NCBI RefSeq assembly: GCF_003970675.1 | Contig: NZ_CP034563.1 | Location: forward strand, 811,501 to 875,500 | Direction of reading: 5' to 3' | Origin: Flammeovirga pectinis | GTDB taxonomy: Bacteria > Bacteroidota > Bacteroidia > Cytophagales > Flammeovirgaceae | Length of the DNA stretch: 64,000 nucleotides | Part shown: piece by piece, positions 27,801 through 35,742 of the stretch | Position numbering within the stretch: position 1 is the stretch's first letter | Layout: each line of letters begins with the position of its first letter | Translations under genes and position numbers: made by a program | Notes under the pieces: model-generated | The model's database searches: none | What the model saw: only the letters and a program-made list of their open reading frames with translations | Told to the model about the DNA's origin: nothing

Positions 27801-29564
27801 TCTATTATTGAAGAGCCTGAACCAATAGCAATAGCGATAATAACTGCAATGGATGAATCTTGTTTTGGTGCACAAGATGGTGGTTTGTTAATAGATGTAA
27901 CAGGCGGTACTTCTCCTTATATAGTTCAGTGGAATAATAATCAGAGAGGAACTAGTTTAACAGGTGTTAGTGCTGGTGAATATATAGTAAATATAACGGA
28001 TTTAACGGGTCATTCTGTTTTGTTTACTACTACAGTAGAAGGTACAACACCAATTGTAATTAATTTAGATACACTGGTACATCCATCTTGTGTAAAAAGT
28101 AATGATGGTTGGATACGTTTAACAGTAGAAGGTGGTAGTGGTAATTATGTTTTTAATACACCTAATATTATTTCCATTCAAGACGATAGTGATAGTTACT
28201 TATTGCAAGGTTTTTCTGATGGAAATTATACCATTGAAGTGAATGATGAGAATGGGTGTTCCTCATCGTTATATAATAATAGATTCTTAGATCCAGATCC
28301 AGTAGAACTTAAAGAATTCACAGTAATACCACCTCTATGTGCTGGTGATACAAATGGAAGTATTACAATTGATAGTATTTCGGGTGGATCTGGAGAATAT
28401 ATAATTGAATGGTTAGAGAGTGGTAGTAATTCTTTAACGCTTAATACGATTACAGAAGGAAGTTACACTGTAATAATAACAGATAAAAACAAGGGATGTT
28501 CTATTGAAAAGAGCTTGTATGTCTCTCAACCAAATGAACTAGAAATAGAGTTATTAGATATACAGCACCCTACTTGCGTAGGAGATGCAGGCGGTACACT
28601 ATCAATTAATGTAACAGGTGGAGTTAAGCCTTACTCTTATAGTTGGTCAGATGGTCAAATTACAGATAATGTAATCGGTCTTGAACAAGGTTTTTATACT
28701 GTAGAAGTAATAGATGCCAACGGTTGTAGTATTAACGCAACTTATGAAGTTATAGATCCTGAACCAATTAGTATTGAAATTACACACTTACAGGATGTCA
28801 TTGAAATTTGTAATGGAACAACATTTATATTAGATGCAGGAAATGAATGGATAACAACAATATGGACTTCAGATATTGGTTTTTCATCGAGTGAGCAAAC
28901 AGCTATAATTACAGGAGCAGGAAATTATGAATTAGAAGTGACGACTGAAGCTGGCTGCCAAAAAACTGTTAGTTTTGAAGTTATAGAAAGAGACGACCTA
29001 CTTAATGCAAATTTTGTAATAGAATCGACACCTGATAATGCTACAGAAAGTTTTGTTATAATAGATTTATCATGGCCACTTCCTGAAGGAGTAGAATGGG
29101 AAATTATGCCTGAAGTTACTGTTTTAGATAGTACTAAACATGAACAAGAAATTCGGTTTACTCAAGAAGGCATTCATAAAATAATAATGACGGCATCTTT
29201 AGGAAATTGTGTTGCTGTTGTAGAAAGAGAAATAGATGTTGTTATAGGGGATAATGGTAGGCTTACTATTAATGATGAAATTGCTAATGAAAAAAGTATT
29301 GAAGAAGAAAAAATAATATTTGATGCCTATCCTAACCCATCAGATGGAAACTTAAATATCTTTGTTGAATTTACAGAAGTGCAAGATGCACAAATGGCAT
29401 TAAGGCTATTAGGAGATGGAAGATTGGTTTGGAATAAACAATTGAAAAATCAATCAAGTTATGCTTTCCAATATTCTAACTTAAAACTACCAACGGGGAT
29501 TTATTTATTACAATTAACTACAAGAAATACTGTAGAAGTAATGAAAGTTATGATACTTAAATAA
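21849..29564 (+). CDS. giant SprB-repeat surface protein with type A T9SS sorting domain
   Basis: 2571 residues from GTG 21849, chosen because it opens a good signal peptide (to SYG, about residue 21) and no ATG lies close upstream. Long beta-rich N-terminal part; from about residue 1450 onward the repeats are SprB-like, with a recurring C..xxDGxxxxxVxGGxxPYxxxW pattern (GAQDGGLLIDVTGGTSPYIV is one clear copy). SprB is the mobile gliding adhesin of Flavobacterium; repeat content here suggests adhesion or surface binding, not proof of gliding. The C-terminus is a type A T9SS sorting signal (DAYPNPSDGNLNIFVEF). It leads the ten-gene run and is 10 bases from the next gene. Confidence 0.85.
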   Translation: MKTNYILLFLMLIFSVNFSYGQEEFGGFLCGDQSFIAPSFLSNDFLDGKKYTWELEGRTINNLGGDYENKSDLGFEDILSYETNSSESNVLTSNNKEFLGRQLRIRVTRGGFQSKWEYFYIFPKMLSGSLGVKSDIGFSITEEEVSSCLGDNYSLSLDNDIGNYNTGDQFNLIIYNNINDNWYTGSGSSIKLNLIENSVLEYNGSGFDIINHSKANIELTSENNKIILSLISGIADQHYSYFIQLTERLNTSNAEEILNDFKTLLKQKREGTDANNCGDPLLINFDESITKTPLTIDGDEVVSNYFSVTSDAKDYYGQPLTFSLNVDGGGYGEIDPEYNYSEALTVNAVEWPNDGSLLIYSNISSSNNEVDLNVCEDSYTLSLTTTPPDAPTFSANQSHIDNTEALGSISLFSASNDIGSTNYYNVKYKLYNSSDVFISESTTCTFLELIPGTYKIKKYIESDATAPIPTVNFYIQGNIVINNTRSSIYINSPIQFVTENLSLGNENTATINYNLQTQINTERSRYLKCILKGKDTNTFSSEIFVIDTTSYNLEFQNVPIGSYNEDALEYDLEVIEYDSSFTTVIFTTTLGSVLSTKEARPIEFVDSEFIKVPYNMGAFSNELTHFRYRLRRDSTYNSTYEVFYVFRENNGWSFMNSASLNFLNENGHSLIQNQYGLIADTAYYFIAFDGSYTNKGEVLDSLLSFPSTSKYNGNAIVEGPFSYSTYKSSFEISTLTSTKSIDEHYQIACEGDLTRAKVLIINDTIPNYITLTNRPYFYVGREDTLPININDFHQIDTDSTFQTLESDLLSAANYSVYLLEDTVHTLNLNSVDGTSLFGYYKAGDFIINEPDKLNLLNSIDSVFPSNSGSIYHISRHNGSDGKFKTQIIGGVADFEVMLRLADATKVFTTKDQSRTAYFDSLGLGTYAITSILDSNNCSNIQQGNNSINLLAPDSLLFDQYESLYDYGNLGLYEISEFGGNDGTITYNIKGGIDNYKTTLYYSANNSIFSKKDSAMGLDGEQEYLFEELTKGYYQLVVTDSFFNQQLPESYLIDTVKLITTDNLWTSGDIAIDSVIELREPDKLIVTIDSLKNYQTVSSLQDYHLKCNFGGLAKTGKAYLSMEGGIPYQEGNNYYYKVLYNRFSVEDSIKVIVTQNLNGKWNAVDSISNLVVDSLGVTIIDNLRKSNSNDTLLIAPPPLSVIYETPIKPNCIDSFDGAIQMDIQGGIQLSSNESYLLKFGNTSILFDTISNYMQGEGMKEFTVNDAYDCPCELVNDSSSQYKTSFYEVDSLYEMKKFNELMITSISDNKDTVIELPLLHYYLSDYFPFSANVISDSVSCFSIKDDLSNEYQYYNDGSIYINKFYGGSGEKYNLNINRNGVFTRQLLDISSDSLVHIDSLIEGIYTIEISDRFCNVFRPIDTIYVEKYTGPLDLETLGNITRLSNVEVGEPDPLEITITAEETLCYGLETAAMDMSIVGGHLPYTITVYIENTANIGGFDTLIDQVTTSSNNYRLENLKGNKNYRVHVSDLMSCEVEPRYKKSIYKYKEEEKFYGVYFVPERDPVHIPYDIEIQHEDITCTSVNDGEINFTSLGNMAGTQFRWKKAKGGYTPIVSITDPSQVEQLTWSNLGDDVLILQYLENAGCDWKDSQRVVEIKIKKDLEIEDIDIVKNNSSFTLLTSLNSIGSHLKIEYDNGNGYQILSDSIVTNKTPFFSNLQEGKYRVTLYYKNIVECTTDQKIIDTSIAKVLEYSSVINIIEPSCGDNADGEATFTLLNRLNTEISSIEWKDNTNNVIGNDWQIRHLKEGNYTLKLIDILGIISEKSFQLDAPDELSITQNYVESPNCVNGDDGVMALNVFGGSNEYIFEWTNLLTNQSITTLDNRLEAAVGTYQVIVSTIDNVNCNVIGEFSVPEADSLFVDDIEIINPSHYGATNGSVTIAPKGGEGPYVVYWPDQNSYGNSISGLTIGDYPLTIIDRNECTKDTIISIIEEPEPIAIAIITAMDESCFGAQDGGLLIDVTGGTSPYIVQWNNNQRGTSLTGVSAGEYIVNITDLTGHSVLFTTTVEGTTPIVINLDTLVHPSCVKSNDGWIRLTVEGGSGNYVFNTPNIISIQDDSDSYLLQGFSDGNYTIEVNDENGCSSSLYNNRFLDPDPVELKEFTVIPPLCAGDTNGSITIDSISGGSGEYIIEWLESGSNSLTLNTITEGSYTVIITDKNKGCSIEKSLYVSQPNELEIELLDIQHPTCVGDAGGTLSINVTGGVKPYSYSWSDGQITDNVIGLEQGFYTVEVIDANGCSINATYEVIDPEPISIEITHLQDVIEICNGTTFILDAGNEWITTIWTSDIGFSSSEQTAIITGAGNYELEVTTEAGCQKTVSFEVIERDDLLNANFVIESTPDNATESFVIIDLSWPLPEGVEWEIMPEVTVLDSTKHEQEIRFTQEGIHKIIMTASLGNCVAVVEREIDVVIGDNGRLTINDEIANEKSIEEEKIIFDAYPNPSDGNLNIFVEFTEVQDAQMALRLLGDGRLVWNKQLKNQSSYAFQYSNLKLPTGIYLLQLTTRNTVEVMKVMILK

Positions 29565-29574
29565 TTAACTAACA

Positions 29575-32500
29575 ATGAGACTTAATAAACTATTTATATT
29601 AACTATATTATTATCAATAATTGGTTATCAAAGTAATGCACAGGGGTTTGAGGAAATTAATTTCCCTGAACTACCTTTAATAAGGAATAGTGAAATCATA
29701 TCTTTAGATATTGATAATGACGGCCTTTTAGACTTAATTTTAGCAGGACAGGACGAAAATGATAATTGGGTAATATCTATCAGAAAATTTGATGGTATGA
29801 ATTGGTTAAATTGGAGTAATGGAATTATACCTGTTCAATCTCCTAGTATTTCTACAGGTGATCTAAATAAAGATGGTTTGGTTGATATTATTATATCTGG
29901 CGAAACAGAAATTGGACAAGGAGTAGTACATGCATATTTAAATCTTGGAAATGGTCATTGGAGAGCAACAGTAAGTCTTCTTCCTCAAATTAGCAATTCT
30001 ACATCGGTGATTGCAGATATTTATCATACAGGTAACGAGGGTGTATTATTAACTGGAGATGTAGGTGATAGTACTTATATTAGTTATTGGGAATTTGATG
30101 AGAATGATAATTGGAAGGACAAAAAGATAGGATTACCCTCCTTTAAAGATGGAGTAATAGAAGTTTTTGATGCTAATAATGATGGATACTTAGATGTTTT
30201 CCTTGGCGGGACAAATAATTATGGGACTTATTTTTCTCAGCTATATTTAAATTTTGGAGCTAATCAATGGGAGCCTGCAATAACATCGTTTCTATATGGG
30301 TCTTCTTTAATTGTAAAAAAAGCAGACTTAAATGCAGATGGAAGAACAGATTTAATTTTCTCATTTTTTGGAAGTGGGGGAATATCGACTGCAAAAGCTT
30401 ATTTAAATTTGGAAACTGGGTGGCAAGAACAAACTTGGGGTCTACCACAATTGGCAGGGGGAGATATTGTAACCGCCGATTTTAACAATGATAATTTAGT
30501 AGATATTGTTATTTCCGGTGTTAATTCTGCAGGAATTAAAGAAATAAAAGTAATGTATAATGCGGGTACTCAATTTACAAACTCAGGAATAGGTCTTACA
30601 GAAATTTATAATGGAAGTATTGAGGTTTTAGACTGGAATAATGACCAAAGATTAGACCTTATTGTATCTGGTGAAACATATACAGGTACAAGAACAATTA
30701 CCTATTTAAATAAACACTTTTCAGTACCCCAAACTGTTATTTCCCCAAATAACCTTACTGTAGAAACCATTATGAACAGTGTAACACTTAGTTGGGATAC
30801 CGTTCCTGATTCAAAAGGTTACCGTATTGGATTAGGTCGGGATACTAATGATTATTCAATGTTACTTATTCAAGCAGATGTAAATAATAATGTCAATCAA
30901 AAAAACACCTACCTACATCAAAATAAATATAAATTAGATTCTTTAGAAGAAGGAATGTATTATTGGACAATATATGCTATTGGAAACAATAATCAGTATT
31001 CATCATTATCACCAGAACAAACATTTATTATTTGTGATAAACCTAACCTTGGTGCTGATATATCTGTTTGTGCAGGTATTGATTTTTCTTTATCAGAAGG
31101 TCTTGAAAGTGATATAGTGACTTGGTCTTTATTAGACGGCACAATTATAAGTAACGAGAAAGAATTAACTACTTCATTTACCGAAACAACAGCAGTAGAA
31201 GTTGCAGTCGAAAAAACTTTAGGTTGTACAGTAAAAGATACTATAACAATCAATATTTTACCATTACCCGAAATAAACTTGTTAGATCAGAATATTTGTT
31301 ACTTAGAACAAACACAGTTACAAATTCCGGGTGATTGGCAAGAAGTAAATTGGTATGAAGAAGGGAATATAACTCCAATTAAAGAAAATGAATGGTTTTT
31401 AGTTGTGGATGTTTTAGAAACAAAGACCTACGTCGCAGAAATTATTAATCACAATGGCTGTATCGGATATGATACAGTAACTATTGAAATGTTACCCTTA
31501 CCAGAATTTAATTTAGGTGCTGATTTAAGTATATGTGAAGGCAATGAATTTAGAGTAGAGATAGAGACATTACATGATATTGCTACAATAGAATGGTATT
31601 CAGAATTTAGTGGCTTACTACCCGAAGAAACATCAACCGAATACAGTGCAACAGTCTTTAATGATGAAAAAATATGGGCGGTCGTTACAAATATAAATGG
31701 ATGTGTATTCTCTGATACGTTAATTTTTAATAAATTAGCTTTACCAGAATTTAATTTAGGAGGGAATAAAGCAATTTGTTTTAAAGAGGAATTTGAATTT
31801 AATATTGGTACTGAAAACGATAAAGTTGAATGGTTCTCCAAAAATTTAGGAGCTTTAAATGAAGGGAATATATATATACACAAAGCAGTTGAAGAAGATT
31901 CATTGTGGTGTAAAGTTACAAATCAATTAGGCTGTTCATGGGCAGATACAATTGCTATAAACATATTACAATTACCAGAAATAAACCTTCCATCAAAATA
32001 TGAAATTTGTTTTAATCAAACAGGAATTTTGACTGTTGATGGAGATTGGAAAGAAGTAAATTGGTATGTATTAAATGGAGATAAACTAATAGAAGAACCA
32101 AATCCGACTTTTTCATTTATAGCAACAGAATCTCAAGAAATTGTTGCAGAAGTATATTCTTGGGAGGGTTGTGTAGCCTTTGATACAGTCGCAATAGAGG
32201 TTTTTGAATTACCGATTGCTAAAGCTGGTATTGATCATTCAATATGTACCTCTAGTGAGGTTGTTATAGGAGAAAACACCAATAGTAATTTTACTTATAG
32301 TTGGTCTCCTGCTTTAGGTTTAAATAGCACTTCTATTGCACAGCCAATGGCAAGTCCACAATCAACAACAACTTATTTTCTTACAGTAACTTCTGAAAAA
32401 GGATGTGTAAGTATTCAAGATTCTGTAACTGTTTCTGTAAATGAATTCTACGCTGTTAACGCAGGTAATGATCAAGAAATTTGTATTGGCGAAGGTGTTG

Positions 32501-33216
32501 AAATTGGAGGCTATCCCGTTATTGACGGTGGAGAACACGATTATAATTTTTCGTGGAAACCAAAAGTTGGCTTAGATAATGCTACATCAGCTCACCCGTT
32601 TGCATCGCCAACAACAACCCAAGAATACATTGTAACAGCGTCATTAGGAGATTGTATTTCTTATCAGGACACTGTTATTGTTACTGTAAACCCTTTGCCA
32701 GAAATTATTATAAGTAATGATATTGCGATTGGTTATAAAGGAGAAATAACTCTTTCAGCAAGTGGAGGAAAGTATTATTTATGGTATCCAGATTATAATA
32801 TAGATCAACCGAATATAGCTACACCAACTGTAAACCCTGAGGTCACAACAACTTATACCGTTGAGGTAATGACTGATAAAGGGTGTACTGATACAAAAGA
32901 GGTAACAGTATATGTTGGAAATGAAGTTTTTGTTCCTAATCTATTTACACCAAATAATGATGGTAATAACGATACATTTTTAGTGTATGGAAAAGGAATA
33001 AATACACTCTCTATTAAAGTGACTGATCAAAAAGGAAAAGTTGTCTATTTCTCAAATACCAAAGAGGATATTATGGAAAAGGGTTGGGATGGTAAAAATG
33101 GTACTATTGATTTACCCAATGGGACATATTATTGGAAAATTCAAGGGGAATATGAAGACGGCTCTGAAGTGAGTTTTAAGGGCGGAAATACAGGGACAAT
33201 CAATCTATTAAGATAA
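29575..33216 (+). CDS. FG-GAP/VCBS-repeat surface protein with CHU_C (type B) sorting domain
   Basis: 1213 residues with signal peptide (to NAQ). Residues about 25-375 hold repeated calcium-loop motifs of FG-GAP/VCBS propellers (DIDNDGLLDL, DLNKDGLVDI, DANNDGYLDV, DFNNDNLVDI). Next an Fn3-like domain (about 380-480), then repeated Ig-like modules each with CxG-type openings (LPEFNLGADLSICEGN pattern), and a CHU_C/gliding-motility-associated C-terminal domain (NLFTPNNDGNNDTF to the end). Type B signals are secreted by T9SS and, in known cases, need a matching PorP/SprF protein, and one follows immediately (33235). This supports a functional pair. Confidence 0.9.
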   Translation: MRLNKLFILTILLSIIGYQSNAQGFEEINFPELPLIRNSEIISLDIDNDGLLDLILAGQDENDNWVISIRKFDGMNWLNWSNGIIPVQSPSISTGDLNKDGLVDIIISGETEIGQGVVHAYLNLGNGHWRATVSLLPQISNSTSVIADIYHTGNEGVLLTGDVGDSTYISYWEFDENDNWKDKKIGLPSFKDGVIEVFDANNDGYLDVFLGGTNNYGTYFSQLYLNFGANQWEPAITSFLYGSSLIVKKADLNADGRTDLIFSFFGSGGISTAKAYLNLETGWQEQTWGLPQLAGGDIVTADFNNDNLVDIVISGVNSAGIKEIKVMYNAGTQFTNSGIGLTEIYNGSIEVLDWNNDQRLDLIVSGETYTGTRTITYLNKHFSVPQTVISPNNLTVETIMNSVTLSWDTVPDSKGYRIGLGRDTNDYSMLLIQADVNNNVNQKNTYLHQNKYKLDSLEEGMYYWTIYAIGNNNQYSSLSPEQTFIICDKPNLGADISVCAGIDFSLSEGLESDIVTWSLLDGTIISNEKELTTSFTETTAVEVAVEKTLGCTVKDTITINILPLPEINLLDQNICYLEQTQLQIPGDWQEVNWYEEGNITPIKENEWFLVVDVLETKTYVAEIINHNGCIGYDTVTIEMLPLPEFNLGADLSICEGNEFRVEIETLHDIATIEWYSEFSGLLPEETSTEYSATVFNDEKIWAVVTNINGCVFSDTLIFNKLALPEFNLGGNKAICFKEEFEFNIGTENDKVEWFSKNLGALNEGNIYIHKAVEEDSLWCKVTNQLGCSWADTIAINILQLPEINLPSKYEICFNQTGILTVDGDWKEVNWYVLNGDKLIEEPNPTFSFIATESQEIVAEVYSWEGCVAFDTVAIEVFELPIAKAGIDHSICTSSEVVIGENTNSNFTYSWSPALGLNSTSIAQPMASPQSTTTYFLTVTSEKGCVSIQDSVTVSVNEFYAVNAGNDQEICIGEGVEIGGYPVIDGGEHDYNFSWKPKVGLDNATSAHPFASPTTTQEYIVTASLGDCISYQDTVIVTVNPLPEIIISNDIAIGYKGEITLSASGGKYYLWYPDYNIDQPNIATPTVNPEVTTTYTVEVMTDKGCTDTKEVTVYVGNEVFVPNLFTPNNDGNNDTFLVYGKGINTLSIKVTDQKGKVVYFSNTKEDIMEKGWDGKNGTIDLPNGTYYWKIQGEYEDGSEVSFKGGNTGTINLLR

Positions 33217-33234
33217 ACTAACAAACTGACAACA

Positions 33235-34743
33235 ATGAAAAATATAATAAAATTATGTATTGCGTTCTGTTGCTTTAGTATGTTTAGTACTACTGTAGTT
33301 GCACAACTTTCTGGTTATGATGCTTTAAGAGAATATGCTCCAATTAGGGTTTCGCCTGCATGGGGTGGTTTTAATACAGATGCATCTATAGGCTTACTCC
33401 ATAAATCTATTAATTATGGAGAAGGTGTATACAGGAATAGAAGTATAGTAACTGCAGCCTTACCATGGATTAATAAAGAAACAAACTTAGTACAAGGTGG
33501 TGGCGGGCTTTATTTTTTAAATGAATCGCCTTCTGAAACTGTAGGTTTTAAAACGCAAGAAATTGGAGGTTCTTTTGCGTATACTATTCGATTAAAGAAA
33601 AACCATGATTTAGCTTTAGGTTTAGGTGTAGCATGGACTTCTATACGATTATCTACGGATGGAGTAACAACAGGAAGTTTATGGCATCCTATATATGGGT
33701 ATGTTCCAGAAGCAGAAATTAATGAGTCTTTTGGCTATGAAAGAAATAGTTATACTAGTGTATATAGTGGTATAATGTGGTCTAGTTTAGACAGGTACAA
33801 TAGAGAGCGTCATAGGTTTGGTATAAATTTATACCGCATGAACAAACCTGTTAATTCATCACCTCTATCAGAAGATAACCTAAACCTTGGTTACAGTGTA
33901 ACGGCATGTTTGACTATGTGGGCACATCCTAGTTTATCAATTACTCCAGATCTTTTTTATGAATTAAATGATAACAGACATTTTGTGCAAGGAACTGTAT
34001 GGGGAGGATATCATTTCTTTAATGAGAACCCTACAGACCCAATAAGCACAGGATCGTTAGTGGCGGGTCTATCGTATTCTAATAATGGAAGTTTTGGTTT
34101 AGGGTTTAAATTTGATCAAAAAAAGTATGAGATAGCCATGTTTAATTATTTTGGAACAGCTATTAACGATGTTTCTTTACCTAATCAATCATCTTTTGAA
34201 ATAGCTTTAAGGTTAAAAAAAGAATTAGGTTCTCGAAAAAGAAATAAAGTAACATATTATAAGTCTACAGCCACGAACACAAAAAATAAGGAATACCAAT
34301 ATAGATCTTTTAATAATAAGAGAGATGCAGTAGCAACAAATGTTGAAAGTATTGACGAAATACCAAGCACAACGACAAACACTCCTAAATCTGGATCAGA
34401 AATGAAGCCAATTAAATATACTTTACAGTATAGGTTTAATGAAACACGCTTAACTAGACAATCACAATTACAGTTAGATTACACAGTGAAATTATTAGAA
34501 GATAACCCAGACTTAAGTATTAAAATTATTGGACATAGTGATGATCTTGGTACTGATAAAGTAAAAGCAAAAGTAGCTTGGGAAAGAGCGAAACAGATAC
34601 GTGATTATTTCTGGACTAAAGGAATTGAAAAACACCGTATTCAGGCAACTTCTAAAGGAGATAAACAACCTTTAGTAGACAATGATACGGAAGAAAATAA
34701 AGCTAAAAACAGAAGAGTAGAACTATTAATTTTTGAGAAATAA
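33235..34743 (+). CDS. PorP/SprF-family T9SS outer-membrane protein fused to an OmpA domain
   Basis: 502 residues. Signal peptide (to VAQ). The N-terminal about 320 residues follow the PorP/SprF pattern, beginning YDALREYAPIRVSPAWGGFN with repeated beta-barrel strands (GGGLYFLNE, GLSYSNNGSFGLGFKF). A low-complexity linker leads to an OmpA peptidoglycan-binding domain (IIGHSDDLGTDKVKAK, NRRVELLIF). PorP/SprF proteins anchor type B CTD cargo at the cell surface; the OmpA part would tie this one to the wall. It directly follows the CHU_C protein. Its stop overlaps the next start (TAATG at 34741-34745). Confidence 0.88.
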   Translation: MKNIIKLCIAFCCFSMFSTTVVAQLSGYDALREYAPIRVSPAWGGFNTDASIGLLHKSINYGEGVYRNRSIVTAALPWINKETNLVQGGGGLYFLNESPSETVGFKTQEIGGSFAYTIRLKKNHDLALGLGVAWTSIRLSTDGVTTGSLWHPIYGYVPEAEINESFGYERNSYTSVYSGIMWSSLDRYNRERHRFGINLYRMNKPVNSSPLSEDNLNLGYSVTACLTMWAHPSLSITPDLFYELNDNRHFVQGTVWGGYHFFNENPTDPISTGSLVAGLSYSNNGSFGLGFKFDQKKYEIAMFNYFGTAINDVSLPNQSSFEIALRLKKELGSRKRNKVTYYKSTATNTKNKEYQYRSFNNKRDAVATNVESIDEIPSTTTNTPKSGSEMKPIKYTLQYRFNETRLTRQSQLQLDYTVKLLEDNPDLSIKIIGHSDDLGTDKVKAKVAWERAKQIRDYFWTKGIEKHRIQATSKGDKQPLVDNDTEENKAKNRRVELLIFEK

Positions 34744-35717
34744 TGAAGAATCATTTATACATTATATATATATTATTTTTTGTGTTTATAGCACATAAAA
34801 ATAACGCTCAGATAATAGAATTAGATGTTAATAATAATATTATTCAAATTGAGGTAAACGAAACTGGAGTAAATGAATTTTTACCATCTTGGGGAGGGAG
34901 ACCTTGGAATTATGCATATGCAGTAAATAATATAATTATAAAAGAAAGTGGCTTTAATGGAGATAATAATTTAGAGAAGCAAATTGACTTTAATACAAAA
35001 AGTTATAAAAAAATTGATAATACTGTATTAATTCAGAATATAGACATTAAAATTTTCATCAATTATTACAGGTGGACTCTTCAATATCCTGATGTTTGTG
35101 AACGTGATAAATTAAAGGAGAATGAGTCTTTATCAGATTGTAAATTAGCATGTTACAACATTGGGCCAGGAGCTGGTAACAGTAGTTGTAGCAGCGATGA
35201 GTGGAAGAATCTTAGTCAAACTTTTAATATAAATGAACTATCTTCTATTACAGGTGCTGGGAACTTAATTGGTGTAAGGACAATTGACAACCTTTTAGTT
35301 AATTTTGCTGAAGTTAAGCTCATTCAAAATGTTGCTTATTCTACTAATAATCTTACTAATGGTTGTATACCAACTGATGGAGATATGAGTGATAATAGAG
35401 GTCCTATTTTTGATCAATATGAAGATTTAATCTTTACATGTAAAGTATATAAAATAGAAGAAGACACACCAAAAGTTATTCCAACAGGCTTAAAAGATAA
35501 ATCCAAAATTATAGCACCCTCATTATTTAAAGAATTAGAAGAAAAGTATTATTGGGTATTACAAAAAGAGGGAAGTAATGAAGTTATTAATAGTTCAGAA
35601 GATTTATATATTGATGATTTAAACCAGTATACATCGGTTTATGTAGCGTCAGAGAATTTCAGATCAAAAGAACTATTTTTCAATACAACTACAACATTAG
35701 CGCTATCAGTAAAATAA
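34743..35717 (+). CDS. secreted protein, unknown, paralogue of 44351-44986 in its C-terminal module
   Basis: 324 residues starting at an ATG that shares one base with the PorP/SprF-OmpA stop, so translation is probably coupled. Signal peptide (to NAQ). Cysteine-containing central part (NSSCSSDEW, SDCKLACYN). The C-terminal part has SLFKELEEKYYWVLQKEG followed by LYIDDL and a beta strand, a pattern shared with 44351-44986 and 18472-19275. No known family. Its position inside the surface operon suggests an accessory or secreted component of the same machine. Confidence 0.65.
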   Translation: MKNHLYIIYILFFVFIAHKNNAQIIELDVNNNIIQIEVNETGVNEFLPSWGGRPWNYAYAVNNIIIKESGFNGDNNLEKQIDFNTKSYKKIDNTVLIQNIDIKIFINYYRWTLQYPDVCERDKLKENESLSDCKLACYNIGPGAGNSSCSSDEWKNLSQTFNINELSSITGAGNLIGVRTIDNLLVNFAEVKLIQNVAYSTNNLTNGCIPTDGDMSDNRGPIFDQYEDLIFTCKVYKIEEDTPKVIPTGLKDKSKIIAPSLFKELEEKYYWVLQKEGSNEVINSSEDLYIDDLNQYTSVYVASENFRSKELFFNTTTTLALSVK

Positions 35718-35742
35718 TAATGTTTTTAATAGCAACTATTTA

